DNA from: Kutzneria viridogrisea | GTDB taxonomy: Bacteria > Actinomycetota > Actinomycetes > Mycobacteriales > Pseudonocardiaceae | NCBI GenBank assembly: GCA_014138725.1 | Contig: JACJID010000008.1 | Coordinates: forward strand, 372,001-436,000 | Direction: 5' to 3' | Length of the DNA stretch: 64,000 bases | In this document: positions 16,363 to 25,111 of the stretch, piece by piece | Layout of the letters: each line of letters begins with the position of its first letter | Position numbering within the stretch: the first letter of the stretch is position 1 | Position numbers and translations under genes: made by a program | Notes under the pieces: generated by a model | What the model saw: only the letters and a program-made list of their open reading frames with translations | What the model was told of the DNA's origin: nothing | The model's database searches: none

Positions 16363-17172
16363 TCAGCTGACGACGCGGATCGTCCAGAAGTCGTCGGACA
16401 GGTTCGCGTCGGTCAGGTACGCGTAGGGCATCGTGAAGTGGCCGTGCTGGCCCCAGCCGGTGCCCCAGGAGTTGCGCACCAGGAAGCGCTGCTGGGAGTC
16501 GTCGTAGCCGACCGCGAGCACGGCGTGCCCGCCGAGCACCGACTCCTTCGCGGCGGGCATCGGCACCACCCCGGTCTTCGCGACCTCGCTGCTCTCGAAG
16601 CTTGAGTAGACGGTGAACCCGAACACGAACGGGAACCCGGCCGCCAGGCAACCGCGGAACTGGTCGAGGGTGCGGGGCACCCGCTGGTAGGAGGTGGCCC
16701 TGTTCTGCAACGCGTGCTGGTAACAGGAGTCCGAGGGCTTGGTCACCTCCCGTGAACCAGCCGGGAAGTGGCCGCTGGCATCGGCCTGCACGGCCTCGTA
16801 CGGCCACTCCGATTCGGCGCAAACCCCTTGTTTGGCAACGCTCTTGACCCCGTCACGGATCATCGCCCCGGAGTCGGTGCCCACGGTGCCCTCGATGGCC
16901 CGCTCGTTGTAGTAGATGAACAGCCGGGAGGGCATCAGGTCGGGCAGTTGCTGTTTGCGCACCGCGAACTGGAAGGCCCCGCCGATGGCGTTGGCCGTGC
17001 AACTGCCGATCGGGCCCTGGTCGTAGCTGTCGGGCAGCACCGAACGCAGGTCCGTGCTGGCGGGCAGGTTGGCCACCGCGGCGTGCGGGGCGGCGTAGAC
17101 GTGGTCGCGGGCGTCGGGCAGGTCGGGCACCCAGCCGTAACGCGCCTTGCTCCTGGGTGTGGGACTGGTCAT
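16363..17172 (-). CDS. Papain-like C1 cysteine peptidase without signal peptide
   Basis: The 269-residue protein has a complete papain catalytic set: Cys58 in QGPIGSCTANAIGGAFQ (with the oxyanion Gln52), His216 in GGHAVLAVGYDD and Asn234 in VRNSWGTGWGQHGHF. The N-terminus reads YGWVPDLPDARDHVY, common to bacterial C1 peptidases. There is no inhibitory prodomain and no export signal, so a cytoplasmic location is implied, although a non-classical route is possible. ATG 17172 follows GAGGGGA. Substrate unknown. Confidence 0.87.
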   Translation of the reverse strand: MTSPTPRSKARYGWVPDLPDARDHVYAAPHAAVANLPASTDLRSVLPDSYDQGPIGSCTANAIGGAFQFAVRKQQLPDLMPSRLFIYYNERAIEGTVGTDSGAMIRDGVKSVAKQGVCAESEWPYEAVQADASGHFPAGSREVTKPSDSCYQHALQNRATSYQRVPRTLDQFRGCLAAGFPFVFGFTVYSSFESSEVAKTGVVPMPAAKESVLGGHAVLAVGYDDSQQRFLVRNSWGTGWGQHGHFTMPYAYLTDANLSDDFWTIRVVS

Positions 17173-17344
17173 GTCGGATCCCCTCGTCAACCCGCCGAGA
17201 CATCGACGGGTGCTTCTGATAAGAGCATCGGCAGCGGGACCTGATACGAAAATGCTCCATTCGAGGGGCAGTAACGACTAGCGAGCTCGGTGCGATGTGT
17301 CGTGTACCCGAGACAGGGCAATCGTCACACAGTGCGAGGCGCGC

Positions 17345-17881
17345 ATGTCCGATCCACTTTTCCCAGGCACGTCTCCCACCGGCTTACCACAGGCCGCAAC
17401 CCCGTTCTTCCCTGGACAGGACGTTTCACCGAAATCCAGTCGCAGAATTCTCACCTTCCTGCTCGGCGCCGCGTCCGGCGCGATTGTCGTCGGGCTGACC
17501 TGGACGGTTTTCGCACTGCTCCCCGGGCTCACCGCACCGCCCGCCGACAACTTCAGCCTCAAGGGCTCGCTGACGTTGACCAGTACCAGCCTGAGCGGGG
17601 CGTACTCGGGCTCGGAGTGCTACGGGACCGGTGGCTACAACGACATCAGCAAGGGCGCCGCCGTCACCGTCTACGGCGCGAGCGGCCAGGTCCTGGCGGT
17701 CGGTTCGCTGGTCAGCGGACGGCAAGGGGCCGGATCCCTCAGCTGCGTCTTCGCCTTCACGGTCCCCGAGGTGCCGGTCGGCGAGAAGTTCTACCAGGTC
17801 GAGGTGTCGCACCGGGGCAAGGTCACCGTGCAGGCGGACCAGGCCAGGACGACCGGGGTGTTCGTGACACTGGGCAACTAG
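17345..17881 (+). CDS. Membrane-anchored protein of unknown function
   Basis: No family is recognised. The 178-residue protein has a 34-residue polar, Pro-rich cytoplasmic start, one membrane segment (ILTFLLGAASGAIVVGLTWT) and a beta-rich external domain with two cysteines (GSECYGTGG and SLSCVFAF) that could pair. The start ATG 17345 follows GAGG. Neighbours are the papain-like peptidase (divergent) and the STAND gene downstream. Confidence 0.65.
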   Translation: MSDPLFPGTSPTGLPQAATPFFPGQDVSPKSSRRILTFLLGAASGAIVVGLTWTVFALLPGLTAPPADNFSLKGSLTLTSTSLSGAYSGSECYGTGGYNDISKGAAVTVYGASGQVLAVGSLVSGRQGAGSLSCVFAFTVPEVPVGEKFYQVEVSHRGKVTVQADQARTTGVFVTLGN

Positions 17882-18197
17882 CCCGATCACCGAGAATCAA
17901 CAACTCTCCCCTGGTCGCCCCATTCCCAGATTGAATTATGCCGGGCAGTTAGCGTTCAACCGTTCGTCGCTGTCCAGCGACCGGTCACCGCTGCGAGCAG
18001 CGAACACGGCGCCATTCCATGATCACCTCGGCATCATGTCCGGCATCGGGCGATCGCCGCCCGAATGCGATCAAGAAGCCGGGCGTGCCCGGGATGTGCC
18101 TGTCGCCGTCACCGCATTACGAGGGTGACTCGGGTGGCGACTGGTCCGTGTTTTCCCATGCCCGGATCGGGCAGGGCTGGCGTCGGGGGTCGCCGCA
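17882..18197. other. Intergenic region before the STAND gene
   Basis: No gene seen in 316 bp. The stretch around 17900-17960 is richer in A and T than its surroundings (CAGATTGAATTATG), suiting a promoter for the STAND gene. No clear hairpin terminator was found. Confidence 0.35.
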
Positions 18198-20330
18198 GTG
18201 GCAGAACAACGGAACGAGACCGGGGGCGGTGTGAACGGGGTGCACGCCCCGGTTACCGGGCCGGTGGTGCAGGCCGGGGTCATCTCCGGCGGGGTGTGCC
18301 TGCACCACGACCGGCACCACACCCCCGTGCCCAGGCAGCTGCCCGCCGCGCCGAGGGCCTTCACCGGACGGCTGGCCGAACTGTCGGAGCTGACCGGGGC
18401 GGTGGACCGCGCCGAGGAGGACGGTTCGCAGGTGATCTCCGCGATCGCCGGCGGCACCGGGGTGGGCAAGACCTGGCTGGCCCTGCACTGGGCGCACGCC
18501 CACCGCGACCGGTTCCCGGACGGGCAGCTGTTCGTCGACCTGTGCGGCTTCTCCCCCGGCGGCAGGCCGAAGTCGCCGGGCGAGGTGGTGCGCGGTTTCC
18601 TCGACGCACTGGGGGTTCAGCCCGAACGCGTACCCGCCGACCCCGACTCGCAGATCGGCCTGTACCGCAGCCTGGTCGCCGAACGGCGAATGCTGGTCCT
18701 GTTGGACAACGCGCTGGACGCCACGCAGATCACCCCGCTGTTGCCGGGCAGTGCGGCCTGCACAGTGCTGGTGACCAGCCAGCACCACCTGCCCGCGCTG
18801 CGCATGCACGGCGCGCACCTGCTGCGCCTGCCGCTACTGCCCGAGCACGAGGCCCGCGAGCTGCTCGTCGGCCAGCTCGGTGCGGACCGGGTCGGTGCCG
18901 AACCCGAGGCGGTCGCCGACCTGCTGCACTACTGCGCCGGTTTGCCGCGCGCGGTGGGCATCGTGGCCGCACGCGCCGCCGACCGGCCGGACCTGCCGCT
19001 GGCACTGCTGGCCGAGGAACTGCGCGACGCCTCCGCCCGGCTGGACGCCTTCGATGCCGGGGACATCCCGACGAGCCTGCGCACCGTGTTCTCCTGCTCG
19101 TACCACGCGCTCACCCCCGAGGCCGCCGAGGTGTTCCGGCTGCTGGGCCTCGCGCCCGGACCCGACATCGGGTTGGCTGCCGCGGCCTCGCTCGCCGCCC
19201 TGTCCACGGCACGCACCCGAGCCCTGCTGCGCACGCTGGAGGTCGCCCACCTGGTGCGCCAGCACCAACCCGGCCGGTACCAGGTGCACGATCTGGTGCG
19301 GTTGTTCGCGTGGGAGCAGGCGCAGTTGCCGGAGCACCGGCGGTCCCGCGAGCAGGGCCTGTTCCGCCTGCTGGACTTCTACCTGCACACGGCGCACCAA
19401 GCGGACCGGCTGCTGGACCCGGACTGCCAGCGCGTCGCGCTCGGACCACCCGCCCCGGGCTGCGTGCCGCTGGTGTTCGGGTCACGGCAGGCCGCGCTGG
19501 AGTGGTTCGGCCGGGAGCACGCCAACCTGATCGCCGCGCAGCAGATCGCGCACGGCAACGGGCTGCACACCCATGTTTGGCAGATCGCCTGGGCGATGCA
19601 CGCCTTCCACTGGTGGCGCGGGCACCTGCACGACGACCTCAGCGTGTGGCGGCTCGCCCTCGCCGCCGCCGACCACCTCGGCGACCCGCCCGCGCTGGCC
19701 CTGGCCAACCAGATGCTGGCCAACGCGTGCTCCCGGCTGGGCATGCACGAGCACGCGCTGAAACACGTGTCGCAGGCTCTGACGATCGCCGAATGGCACT
19801 GCGACCTCAACTACCGCGCGGCCACGCACCACTGCGCCGCCGGGGTGCTGGCGCGGTGCGGCACCGTACAGCAGGCACTGGGTCACGCCATGGAATCGCT
19901 GCGGCTGTACCGGTCGCTGAGCCACCCCGTGCGCCAGGCCTGGGCACTGGCCATGATCGGTGCCTTCAACTCACAGCTCGGCGCGGACAAGGCCGCGGCG
20001 TCCGCCTGCCACGACGCGCTGGCGCTGTTCTCCGAGCACGGGCACCGCACGGGCGAGGCCGCCACACTGCACCATCTGGGACGGCACGCCCAACGGCTGG
20101 GGCGCGCGCGTGACGCGCTGCACCACTACGAGCGGTCCGCCGAACTGGCCCGGGTGCTGGGCACCACCTACGCCCAGGCCGACACGCTGGCCAGCATCGG
20201 ACGCATCCGCCTGACCTTGGCGGAGTTCGGCCCTGCCCGGTCCGCGCTGGTCGAGGCGATGCGGCTGTACCGGTCGCAGCACCGCACGGCGGAGGCCGAC
20301 CGCGTGCAGCAACTGCTCGCCGGGTTCTAG
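18198..20330 (+). CDS. STAND/NB-ARC ATPase with TPR repeats (NLR-like)
   Basis: The 710-residue protein has a short Gly/Val-rich N-terminal motif (VHAPVTGPVVQAGVISGG, about 15-32), the linker PRQLPAAPRAFTGR, then an NB-ARC ATPase with P-loop GGTGVGKT (85-92) and Walker B MLVLLDNA (near 165-172), a winged-helix-like arm (HDLVRLFAWEQ) and TPR-like helices from about 430 to 700. It lacks the SARP/OmpR DNA-binding domain of AfsR-type regulators. STAND proteins oligomerise on ligand binding; the N-terminal motif resembles amyloid-type signalling motifs of bacterial NLRs. GTG 18198 or 18231 may be the start. Confidence 0.85.
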   Translation: MAEQRNETGGGVNGVHAPVTGPVVQAGVISGGVCLHHDRHHTPVPRQLPAAPRAFTGRLAELSELTGAVDRAEEDGSQVISAIAGGTGVGKTWLALHWAHAHRDRFPDGQLFVDLCGFSPGGRPKSPGEVVRGFLDALGVQPERVPADPDSQIGLYRSLVAERRMLVLLDNALDATQITPLLPGSAACTVLVTSQHHLPALRMHGAHLLRLPLLPEHEARELLVGQLGADRVGAEPEAVADLLHYCAGLPRAVGIVAARAADRPDLPLALLAEELRDASARLDAFDAGDIPTSLRTVFSCSYHALTPEAAEVFRLLGLAPGPDIGLAAAASLAALSTARTRALLRTLEVAHLVRQHQPGRYQVHDLVRLFAWEQAQLPEHRRSREQGLFRLLDFYLHTAHQADRLLDPDCQRVALGPPAPGCVPLVFGSRQAALEWFGREHANLIAAQQIAHGNGLHTHVWQIAWAMHAFHWWRGHLHDDLSVWRLALAAADHLGDPPALALANQMLANACSRLGMHEHALKHVSQALTIAEWHCDLNYRAATHHCAAGVLARCGTVQQALGHAMESLRLYRSLSHPVRQAWALAMIGAFNSQLGADKAAASACHDALALFSEHGHRTGEAATLHHLGRHAQRLGRARDALHHYERSAELARVLGTTYAQADTLASIGRIRLTLAEFGPARSALVEAMRLYRSQHRTAEADRVQQLLAGF

Positions 20331-20917
20331 TTCGTGGCCGCCTTCAGCGTCGCGCTCGCGATGATCCCCGCGCGCACCACGTACGAGCCCTGGAAGTACA
20401 GCACCGTGCCGTTGCGCTGCCGTGCCGTCAGGTGCAGGTACACCGTCTCCCCGGACACCGCGGTGATCGTCACCGAGTCCTGGTCCGTGCCGTCGAACCC
20501 GGCCGCGAACTGCTCGTAGGACTTGCCCAGGTTGCTGCCGCCCAGATTCCACGCCGCCCGGTAGTCGCGCTTGTTGATCGCGTCGTAGTAGCGCTGCACC
20601 ACCTGGCCCGGATCGTTCGACACCGTCGAACTCGTCGTCGTCGGCGGGGTGGTGGTCGTCGTCGTGGTCCTCGTGGCGGGTTCCGTCGTGCTGACGGTGA
20701 TTTCGGCGACCACCGGCGACTGCGCCACCGGCGTACCGGATTCCCCGCCGCGCAGCAGCAGGAACGCCGTCACCCCGATCAGGAGCAGCACGACCCCTGC
20801 CGCCGCGACCAGGCGCCAGTCCAGTTCCCGTTGCCGGACAACGGGTTGGCCGCACCAGATGCAGAACTGCTGCGTCCTGTCCGCCAGGTCGCGCCCGCAG
20901 CGCCTGCACCTGCTCAC
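20327..20917 (-). CDS. Zinc-ribbon, single-membrane-span protein with external domain
   Basis: A 196-residue protein with an N-terminal zinc ribbon (CRRCGRDLADRTQQFCIWCG, two CxxC pairs), a membrane segment near 35-56, a Thr-rich linker and an external domain of about 95 residues starting DPGQVVQRYYDAINKRDYRAAW, which resembles NTF2-like or conjugal-transfer-type external domains. GTG start at 20917. Its 3' end overlaps the convergent STAND gene by 4 bp. Function unknown; the layout suits a sensor or accessory envelope protein. Confidence 0.75.
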   Translation of the reverse strand: MSRCRRCGRDLADRTQQFCIWCGQPVVRQRELDWRLVAAAGVVLLLIGVTAFLLLRGGESGTPVAQSPVVAEITVSTTEPATRTTTTTTTPPTTTSSTVSNDPGQVVQRYYDAINKRDYRAAWNLGGSNLGKSYEQFAAGFDGTDQDSVTITAVSGETVYLHLTARQRNGTVLYFQGSYVVRAGIIASATLKAATN

Positions 20918-21060
20918 CCCAACACCTGCTTCCCGCCCCGGATGACCACCCCACTATTCGCCCCAGCCCCGGCTTCCCGTTACCGCGCCCCCGGAATTCG
21001 CAAGATGGGAAACGGATGGGACCGCGCCCGCGACTGTCCTGGCATCAGTGAGGAGCAGTC

Positions 21061-21717
21061 ATGATGCAACCTAACCCAGTACCGCTCTACCCCGTCCCGC
21101 CGCAGGCAGCGCTACCCCGAAACGGCCTGTGCACCGCCGCGCTCACCACCGGTCTGATCGGCGCCCTGCTCGCGATCGTCCCCCTGCTGATGGTGTGGGC
21201 GAGCATCCCGCTCGGCGTGCTCGGCCTGGTGTTCGGCCTGGTCGGGATCGGGCGGGTGCGGCGCGGGCAGGCGGATCGTCTCGGGTTCGCCATCGCGGGA
21301 CTCGTGCTGGGGGTCCTCGCATTGGTGCTGAGCACCCTGTGGATCGCCGCCTTGGCCGCCAGCACGTCTACCAAGCCCGCAGCCTCGCCCACCACCGCAC
21401 CGGTCGCCGCGGTCGCACCAGCCACGAGCAGTGCCGCACCCACGACCACTACCGCGACGCCTACTGGCCCAGCGACCAGCTTCGGCCCCGGCGTGCACGT
21501 AGTCGGCACGGACATCCTCCCCGGCACGTACCGGACGGCTGGCCCCACGGACGGCGCACTGCCCATCTGCTATTGGGCGCGGGAGAAGGACACCTCGGGC
21601 GAATTCAGTTCGATCATCGCCAATGACAACGCGAAGGGGCCCACCACGGTCACCATCGCCGCCACCGACGGCGCCTTCAAGACCTCCGGCTGCCAGCAAT
21701 GGACCAAGGTCAACTGA
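21061..21717 (+). CDS. DUF4190-type membrane protein with secreted C-terminal domain
   Basis: The 218-residue protein has a proline-rich start, two membrane segments separated by a short loop (DUF4190-like, with GLVFGLVGIGRVRRG between them), a Ser/Thr/Pro/Ala linker and a small external domain: HVVGTDILPGTYRTAG, CYWAREKDTSGEFSSIIAND, then a second cysteine in TSGCQQW. That external domain is common on actinomycete surface proteins, with a likely disulfide between its two cysteines. GAGGAGCAG precedes tandem ATGs at 21061/21064. Ligand unknown. Confidence 0.75.
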   Translation: MMQPNPVPLYPVPPQAALPRNGLCTAALTTGLIGALLAIVPLLMVWASIPLGVLGLVFGLVGIGRVRRGQADRLGFAIAGLVLGVLALVLSTLWIAALAASTSTKPAASPTTAPVAAVAPATSSAAPTTTTATPTGPATSFGPGVHVVGTDILPGTYRTAGPTDGALPICYWAREKDTSGEFSSIIANDNAKGPTTVTIAATDGAFKTSGCQQWTKVN

Positions 21718-21782
21718 CCCGAGTCCCATCCCAGGGAAGTGCCGCCACCAGCCCCACCGGGAGGTGCAGGAAGACCGCCCGT

Positions 21783-22020
21783 CTACAGGGGGCCGTAGCG
21801 CTGGCCGCCCGTCCGAGCGGGCAGTAGGCGCTGGACCCCCACGCCCGAAGGGCCGTGGGCACTGACACACACCCAACAGGGGCAGGCGCTAGCCGCCCAC
21901 CCGAGGGGGCCGTGGGGGCCCCGCCCTCACACGGGGACCTGGAGCGAACTCATCCCCACCCACCCGGGGCCGTGGGGGCAGCGCCCCCACACCGGGGGGC
22001 GTGGGGGGGTCGTCCCCCCA
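21783..22020. repeat. Degenerate array of about eight 30-bp GC-rich units
   Basis: Units of roughly 30 bp share the pattern GAGGGGGCCGTGGGGGC followed by CGCCCCCACAC, each able to fold on itself; the clearest are at about 21911-21940, 21964-21993 and 21994-22020. Earlier units are more degraded. The array fills the gap between the DUF4190 gene and tRNA-Thr. It is not a CRISPR: units abut without unique spacers and are self-complementary. Confidence 0.5.
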
Positions 22021-22035
22021 CAACAAACAGCGAAA

Positions 22036-22068
22036 GACCCCCGTCTGCGCTTTCCGCAGACAGGGGTC
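22036..22068 (-). terminator. Intrinsic terminator of tRNA-Thr
   Basis: A 14-bp stem with a single mismatch (GACCCCCGTCTGCG against CGCAGACAGGGGTC) and a short loop lies just after the tRNA on the minus strand and is followed by the T-rich TTTCGCTGTTTGTTG. Confidence 0.85.
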
Positions 22069-22077
22069 CTCCAGGTC

Positions 22078-22154
22078 TGGAGCCGCCTGTCGGAATCGAA
22101 CCGACGACCTGCTCATTACGAGTGAGCTGCTCTGGCCGACTGAGCTAAGGCGGC
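22078..22154 (-). tRNA. tRNA-Thr (anticodon CGT)
   Basis: Read on the minus strand, the acceptor GCCGCCT (from 22154) pairs with AGGCGGC near the 3' end. The D-arm contains TTAGCTCAGTCGGCCAGAGC, the anticodon stem is GCTCA/TGAGC around loop CTCGTAA, giving anticodon CGT (reads ACG), and the T-arm has GTCGGTTCGATTCCGAC. The discriminator is T and CCA is encoded (22080-22078). A terminator hairpin follows. Confidence 0.97.
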
Positions 22155-22269
22155 GTTGGTTCCCACTATAGCGGTACGCACCGGGCCGTCACCCCACCGG
22201 CCCCCTGGTCGTTAGGAGGTACGTGACGCCGGTCTCAGGCTCACGACCGCCCGGAGGAGGACATCGCTG

Positions 22270-23877
22270 ATGCGCAGACGCCCGCCGACCGCCCTGGCCC
22301 TGCCAGCAGCAGCCGCGCTGCTCGCGCTCTGCGCAACGCCTGCTTTCGCGGTGCCGACGACCACGCCGGTGCCCAGCCCCGTGAACCCGGGCCAGCCGCC
22401 TGCCTCGGCGGCGCTCGGCCCGCAGCCGCTGGGCCACGCGGTCGGTGACGCGGGTGGCGGCTTGGCGGTGATCCGGCTGCTGCCGAACTCGCAGCCCACC
22501 GGCTCGATCCTGCCGGACCTGTCCAAGGACCTGCCCAAGCAGCCGCTGGCCGAGGCGGGTTTCGGCCTGTCCAGCGCGCAGGCCAACACCGAGGCGTACC
22601 TGGCCTATGAGCGGGCGATCGCGCAGGCCTCGCCGATGGGTTTCGCGGTGGGCGGCAACGCCCCGCAGACCCCGGGCGCCCTGGCTCAGACGGCGCTGCC
22701 GGACAACCCGCAGGCCACCACGGGCGGCTTGAACCCGCCGTCGACCCCGCTGGACGCGCTGCTCAAGGTGGGCCTGCTCAACGGCAGCGTGCACGCCCGC
22801 TGGAGCGACACGCTGGGTCCCTGCGTGGACACGATCGCCGACGCGCAGACCTCGCTGGCGAGTCTGTCGGTGCTCAACGCGATCCCTTCGCTGCCGAGCA
22901 AGCCGGACCTGACCGGTCTGATCAACCCGAGCTCCAAGCTGGACGCGAACACCGCGGGCGAGGTGGTGAACTCGCTGAAGTCGATGTCCGCGCCGTTGAG
23001 CCAGCTGGGCGGGCTGCTCTCCGGCAAGCAGACCGAGGACGGCAAGGGCTCGCTGCTCAGCCTGCCGAACACGCTGAGCTCGCGCTCGGTGGTGAAGCTG
23101 GTCGACATCCCGGGTTCGAAGAACAAGGCCGTGCAGTCCACCTCCACCTTGCAGGTGGCCAGCGTGAAGATCCTCGCGGGCACCCCGATGGAGATCGACA
23201 TCAACGTGGTCAGCCAGCCCACCCTTCAGGTGACCTCGGGCGGTGACGAGAAGAGTTCCTCGGTGGCCTACACGGCGCCGGTGTTGCAGGTGGTGCAGGG
23301 CGGCAAGACCCTGGGCACGCTGGACGCGGCCAACCCGAAGCTGGACGTGCCGGTGGGCGTGCCGCTGCCGGGTGCCGACCAGCTCGGCAAGCTGCCGATC
23401 ATCGGTCAGCTGCTGCCGAACGGCTCGGCCATCCCGGACGGGTTCAAGAAGATCGACATCGGCGTGTTGCGGTTGCAGATCGCCGAGCTGGACAAGAAGT
23501 CCCAGGCGCTGACCGGCCAGCCCTTCGCCGGGTACCAGGTCGGGGCCACGGCGCGGCTGCTGGACCTGCAACTGCTGCCCACCGACGCGCTGGGGCTGCC
23601 GAACCTGCCCTCCGCGCTGGCCCAGGTGACCCTGGGTGAGCAGGTGGCCCGCGCCGCCGCGCCGACCGGCGGCGTGGAGTGCGGCTCCACTCCCGGCCCC
23701 GGCGGCTCGACCACGGCGGCCCCGCCCGCCCCGCAGGGCTCGCCCCCGCTGGCCTACACCAACGCCGCGTACGACACGATCCCGCTGTTCTGGACGGGCA
23801 CGGCCTTCCTGCTGGCCGGTGTGGTCGTGGTCGCCGCGCTGCCGCACCGCAGGGCCAAGCGGGCCACCAAGCAGTGA
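22270..23877 (+). CDS. Secreted, C-terminally membrane-anchored protein of unknown function
   Basis: The 535-residue protein has a Sec signal peptide (MRRRPPTALALPAAAALLAL, cleavage after AFA), a long external region rich in Ser, Leu and Pro without recognised catalytic motifs, a Pro/Gly/Thr stalk, and a final membrane segment (FLLAGVVVVAALPH) with a basic tail RRAKRATK. No LPxTG-type sorting motif is visible. GGAGGAGGA precedes ATG 22270. Such type I membrane proteins are common on actinomycete surfaces; role unknown. Confidence 0.75.
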   Translation: MRRRPPTALALPAAAALLALCATPAFAVPTTTPVPSPVNPGQPPASAALGPQPLGHAVGDAGGGLAVIRLLPNSQPTGSILPDLSKDLPKQPLAEAGFGLSSAQANTEAYLAYERAIAQASPMGFAVGGNAPQTPGALAQTALPDNPQATTGGLNPPSTPLDALLKVGLLNGSVHARWSDTLGPCVDTIADAQTSLASLSVLNAIPSLPSKPDLTGLINPSSKLDANTAGEVVNSLKSMSAPLSQLGGLLSGKQTEDGKGSLLSLPNTLSSRSVVKLVDIPGSKNKAVQSTSTLQVASVKILAGTPMEIDINVVSQPTLQVTSGGDEKSSSVAYTAPVLQVVQGGKTLGTLDAANPKLDVPVGVPLPGADQLGKLPIIGQLLPNGSAIPDGFKKIDIGVLRLQIAELDKKSQALTGQPFAGYQVGATARLLDLQLLPTDALGLPNLPSALAQVTLGEQVARAAAPTGGVECGSTPGPGGSTTAAPPAPQGSPPLAYTNAAYDTIPLFWTGTAFLLAGVVVVAALPHRRAKRATKQ

Positions 23878-23882
23878 GCCGT

Positions 23883-23910
23883 GGGGCCGCGCCCAGCTCG
23901 GCGCGGCCCC
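23883..23910. terminator. Bidirectional terminator
   Basis: Arms GGGGCCGCGCC (23883-23893) and GGCGCGGCCCC (23900-23910) form a perfect 11-bp stem with a 6-nt loop, in the 40-bp gap between the convergent secreted-protein and GH88 genes. Confidence 0.85.
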
Positions 23911-23917
23911 GCCCGCC

Positions 23918-25111
23918 TCACAGGTCGAGTGCCTTCGCGACCTGGTCCGGGCGCAGCACCCGGAGCAGGCCCTCCATCAGGTAGTAGTCCCCGTACGGCA
24001 AGGAGATCTCCACGCCGTCCTCGCTGGGACGGTTGCGCGTGCCGCGGGCCAGCACGGCCTCGGCCCGCGTGGACCGGGTCGTCAGGCAGGTGCGGCACAG
24101 GGCGTCCAGGATGCGCAGCGCCGTGGTCCGGTACCGGGCGATCCCGGTGGCCCTGGCCAGGTCGAGCAGCCCGCACGCGGTGATCGCGCCCGCCGAGGAG
24201 TCCTTGATGTCGTTGGGCGCCAACGGTGACCGGTAGTCCCAGACCGGTACGCCGTCGGCGTCGAGGTGGTCCAGGGCCCAGTCGGCGACCTCGCGGGCGG
24301 TGCTCAGGAACTCGGCGCGACCGGTGCGGTGGTGCATGCGCGTGTAGCCGTAGATCGCCCAGGACTGACCGCGCGACCAGCAGGAGGTCGGGCTGTAGCC
24401 CTGCACGGTGTTCTGGCCGATCGGGGCACCGGTGGCCGGGTCGAAGTCGAACACGTGGCAGGTCGACCCGTCGGGGCGCACCAGGTGGGCGGCCGTGGTC
24501 TGCGCGTGCGCCACGGCGATGTCCACGTACTTGCGGTCGCCGGTGGCCTGGCTGGCGAAGCAGAGCAGGTCCAGGTTCATCATCGTGTCCACGATGACCC
24601 GGCCCGCCCGGTCGTCGGTGCCGAGCTTGCCCCAGGCGCGGATGAACCTGCCCGCCGGGTTGTACCGCTTGATCAGTGAGTCGGCGGCCGTGACCGCGCC
24701 GTCGCGCCAGGAGCTGTCCCCGGTGAGCCGCCACGCGGTGACCCAGGACGGGCTGAACAGGAAGCCCAGGTCGTGGTCCCCGGTGTCGGTCCGTCTCGGG
24801 GCGAGTCGCAGCGCGGATTCCTGTGCCAGCGCGCGGAACTTGTCCTCACCGCTGTCCAGGTAGGCCATCCACAGTAGACCGGGCCAGAAGCCGCCGACCC
24901 AGCCGCCGCCCGCGTCGAAGGTCCACTTCTCGAACTTCGTGCCCTGTGGGAAGGACGTGACCGTGGGTGCGACGGCACGCAGCTTGGCCACGGCGTAGTC
25001 CAGCGCCTGCCGGTACGAGGCGGGAGCGGGGGCGGCCGAGGCCGGTCCCGGTGCGGCCAGCGCCGCGGCGGCCGTTCCGGCGAACAGGGTGCGACGGGAG
25101 AGCGAGGTCAT
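23918..25111 (-). CDS. GH88 unsaturated glucuronyl hydrolase, Tat-exported
   Basis: GH88 enzymes remove the 4,5-unsaturated uronic acid left by polysaccharide lyases. The 397-residue protein begins MTSLSRRTLF, a twin-arginine signal, with cleavage near ASA. Catalytic aspartates expected for the family are in DTGDHDLGF and IVDTMMNLDLL; WSRGQSWAIYGY and the (alpha/alpha)6-barrel tryptophans are typical. ATG 25111 overlaps the stop of the upstream permease gene as TGATG. With kduI/kduD nearby, the product fits catabolism of pectin-, hyaluronan- or alginate-like oligosaccharides; the polymer is not identifiable here. Confidence 0.88.
   Translation of the reverse strand: MTSLSRRTLFAGTAAAALAAPGPASAAPAPASYRQALDYAVAKLRAVAPTVTSFPQGTKFEKWTFDAGGGWVGGFWPGLLWMAYLDSGEDKFRALAQESALRLAPRRTDTGDHDLGFLFSPSWVTAWRLTGDSSWRDGAVTAADSLIKRYNPAGRFIRAWGKLGTDDRAGRVIVDTMMNLDLLCFASQATGDRKYVDIAVAHAQTTAAHLVRPDGSTCHVFDFDPATGAPIGQNTVQGYSPTSCWSRGQSWAIYGYTRMHHRTGRAEFLSTAREVADWALDHLDADGVPVWDYRSPLAPNDIKDSSAGAITACGLLDLARATGIARYRTTALRILDALCRTCLTTRSTRAEAVLARGTRNRPSEDGVEISLPYGDYYLMEGLLRVLRPDQVAKALDL

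Noticed and set aside
21783-22020. CRISPR array
   Set aside because: Units abut without unique spacers, are self-complementary and degenerate, and no cas genes are present.
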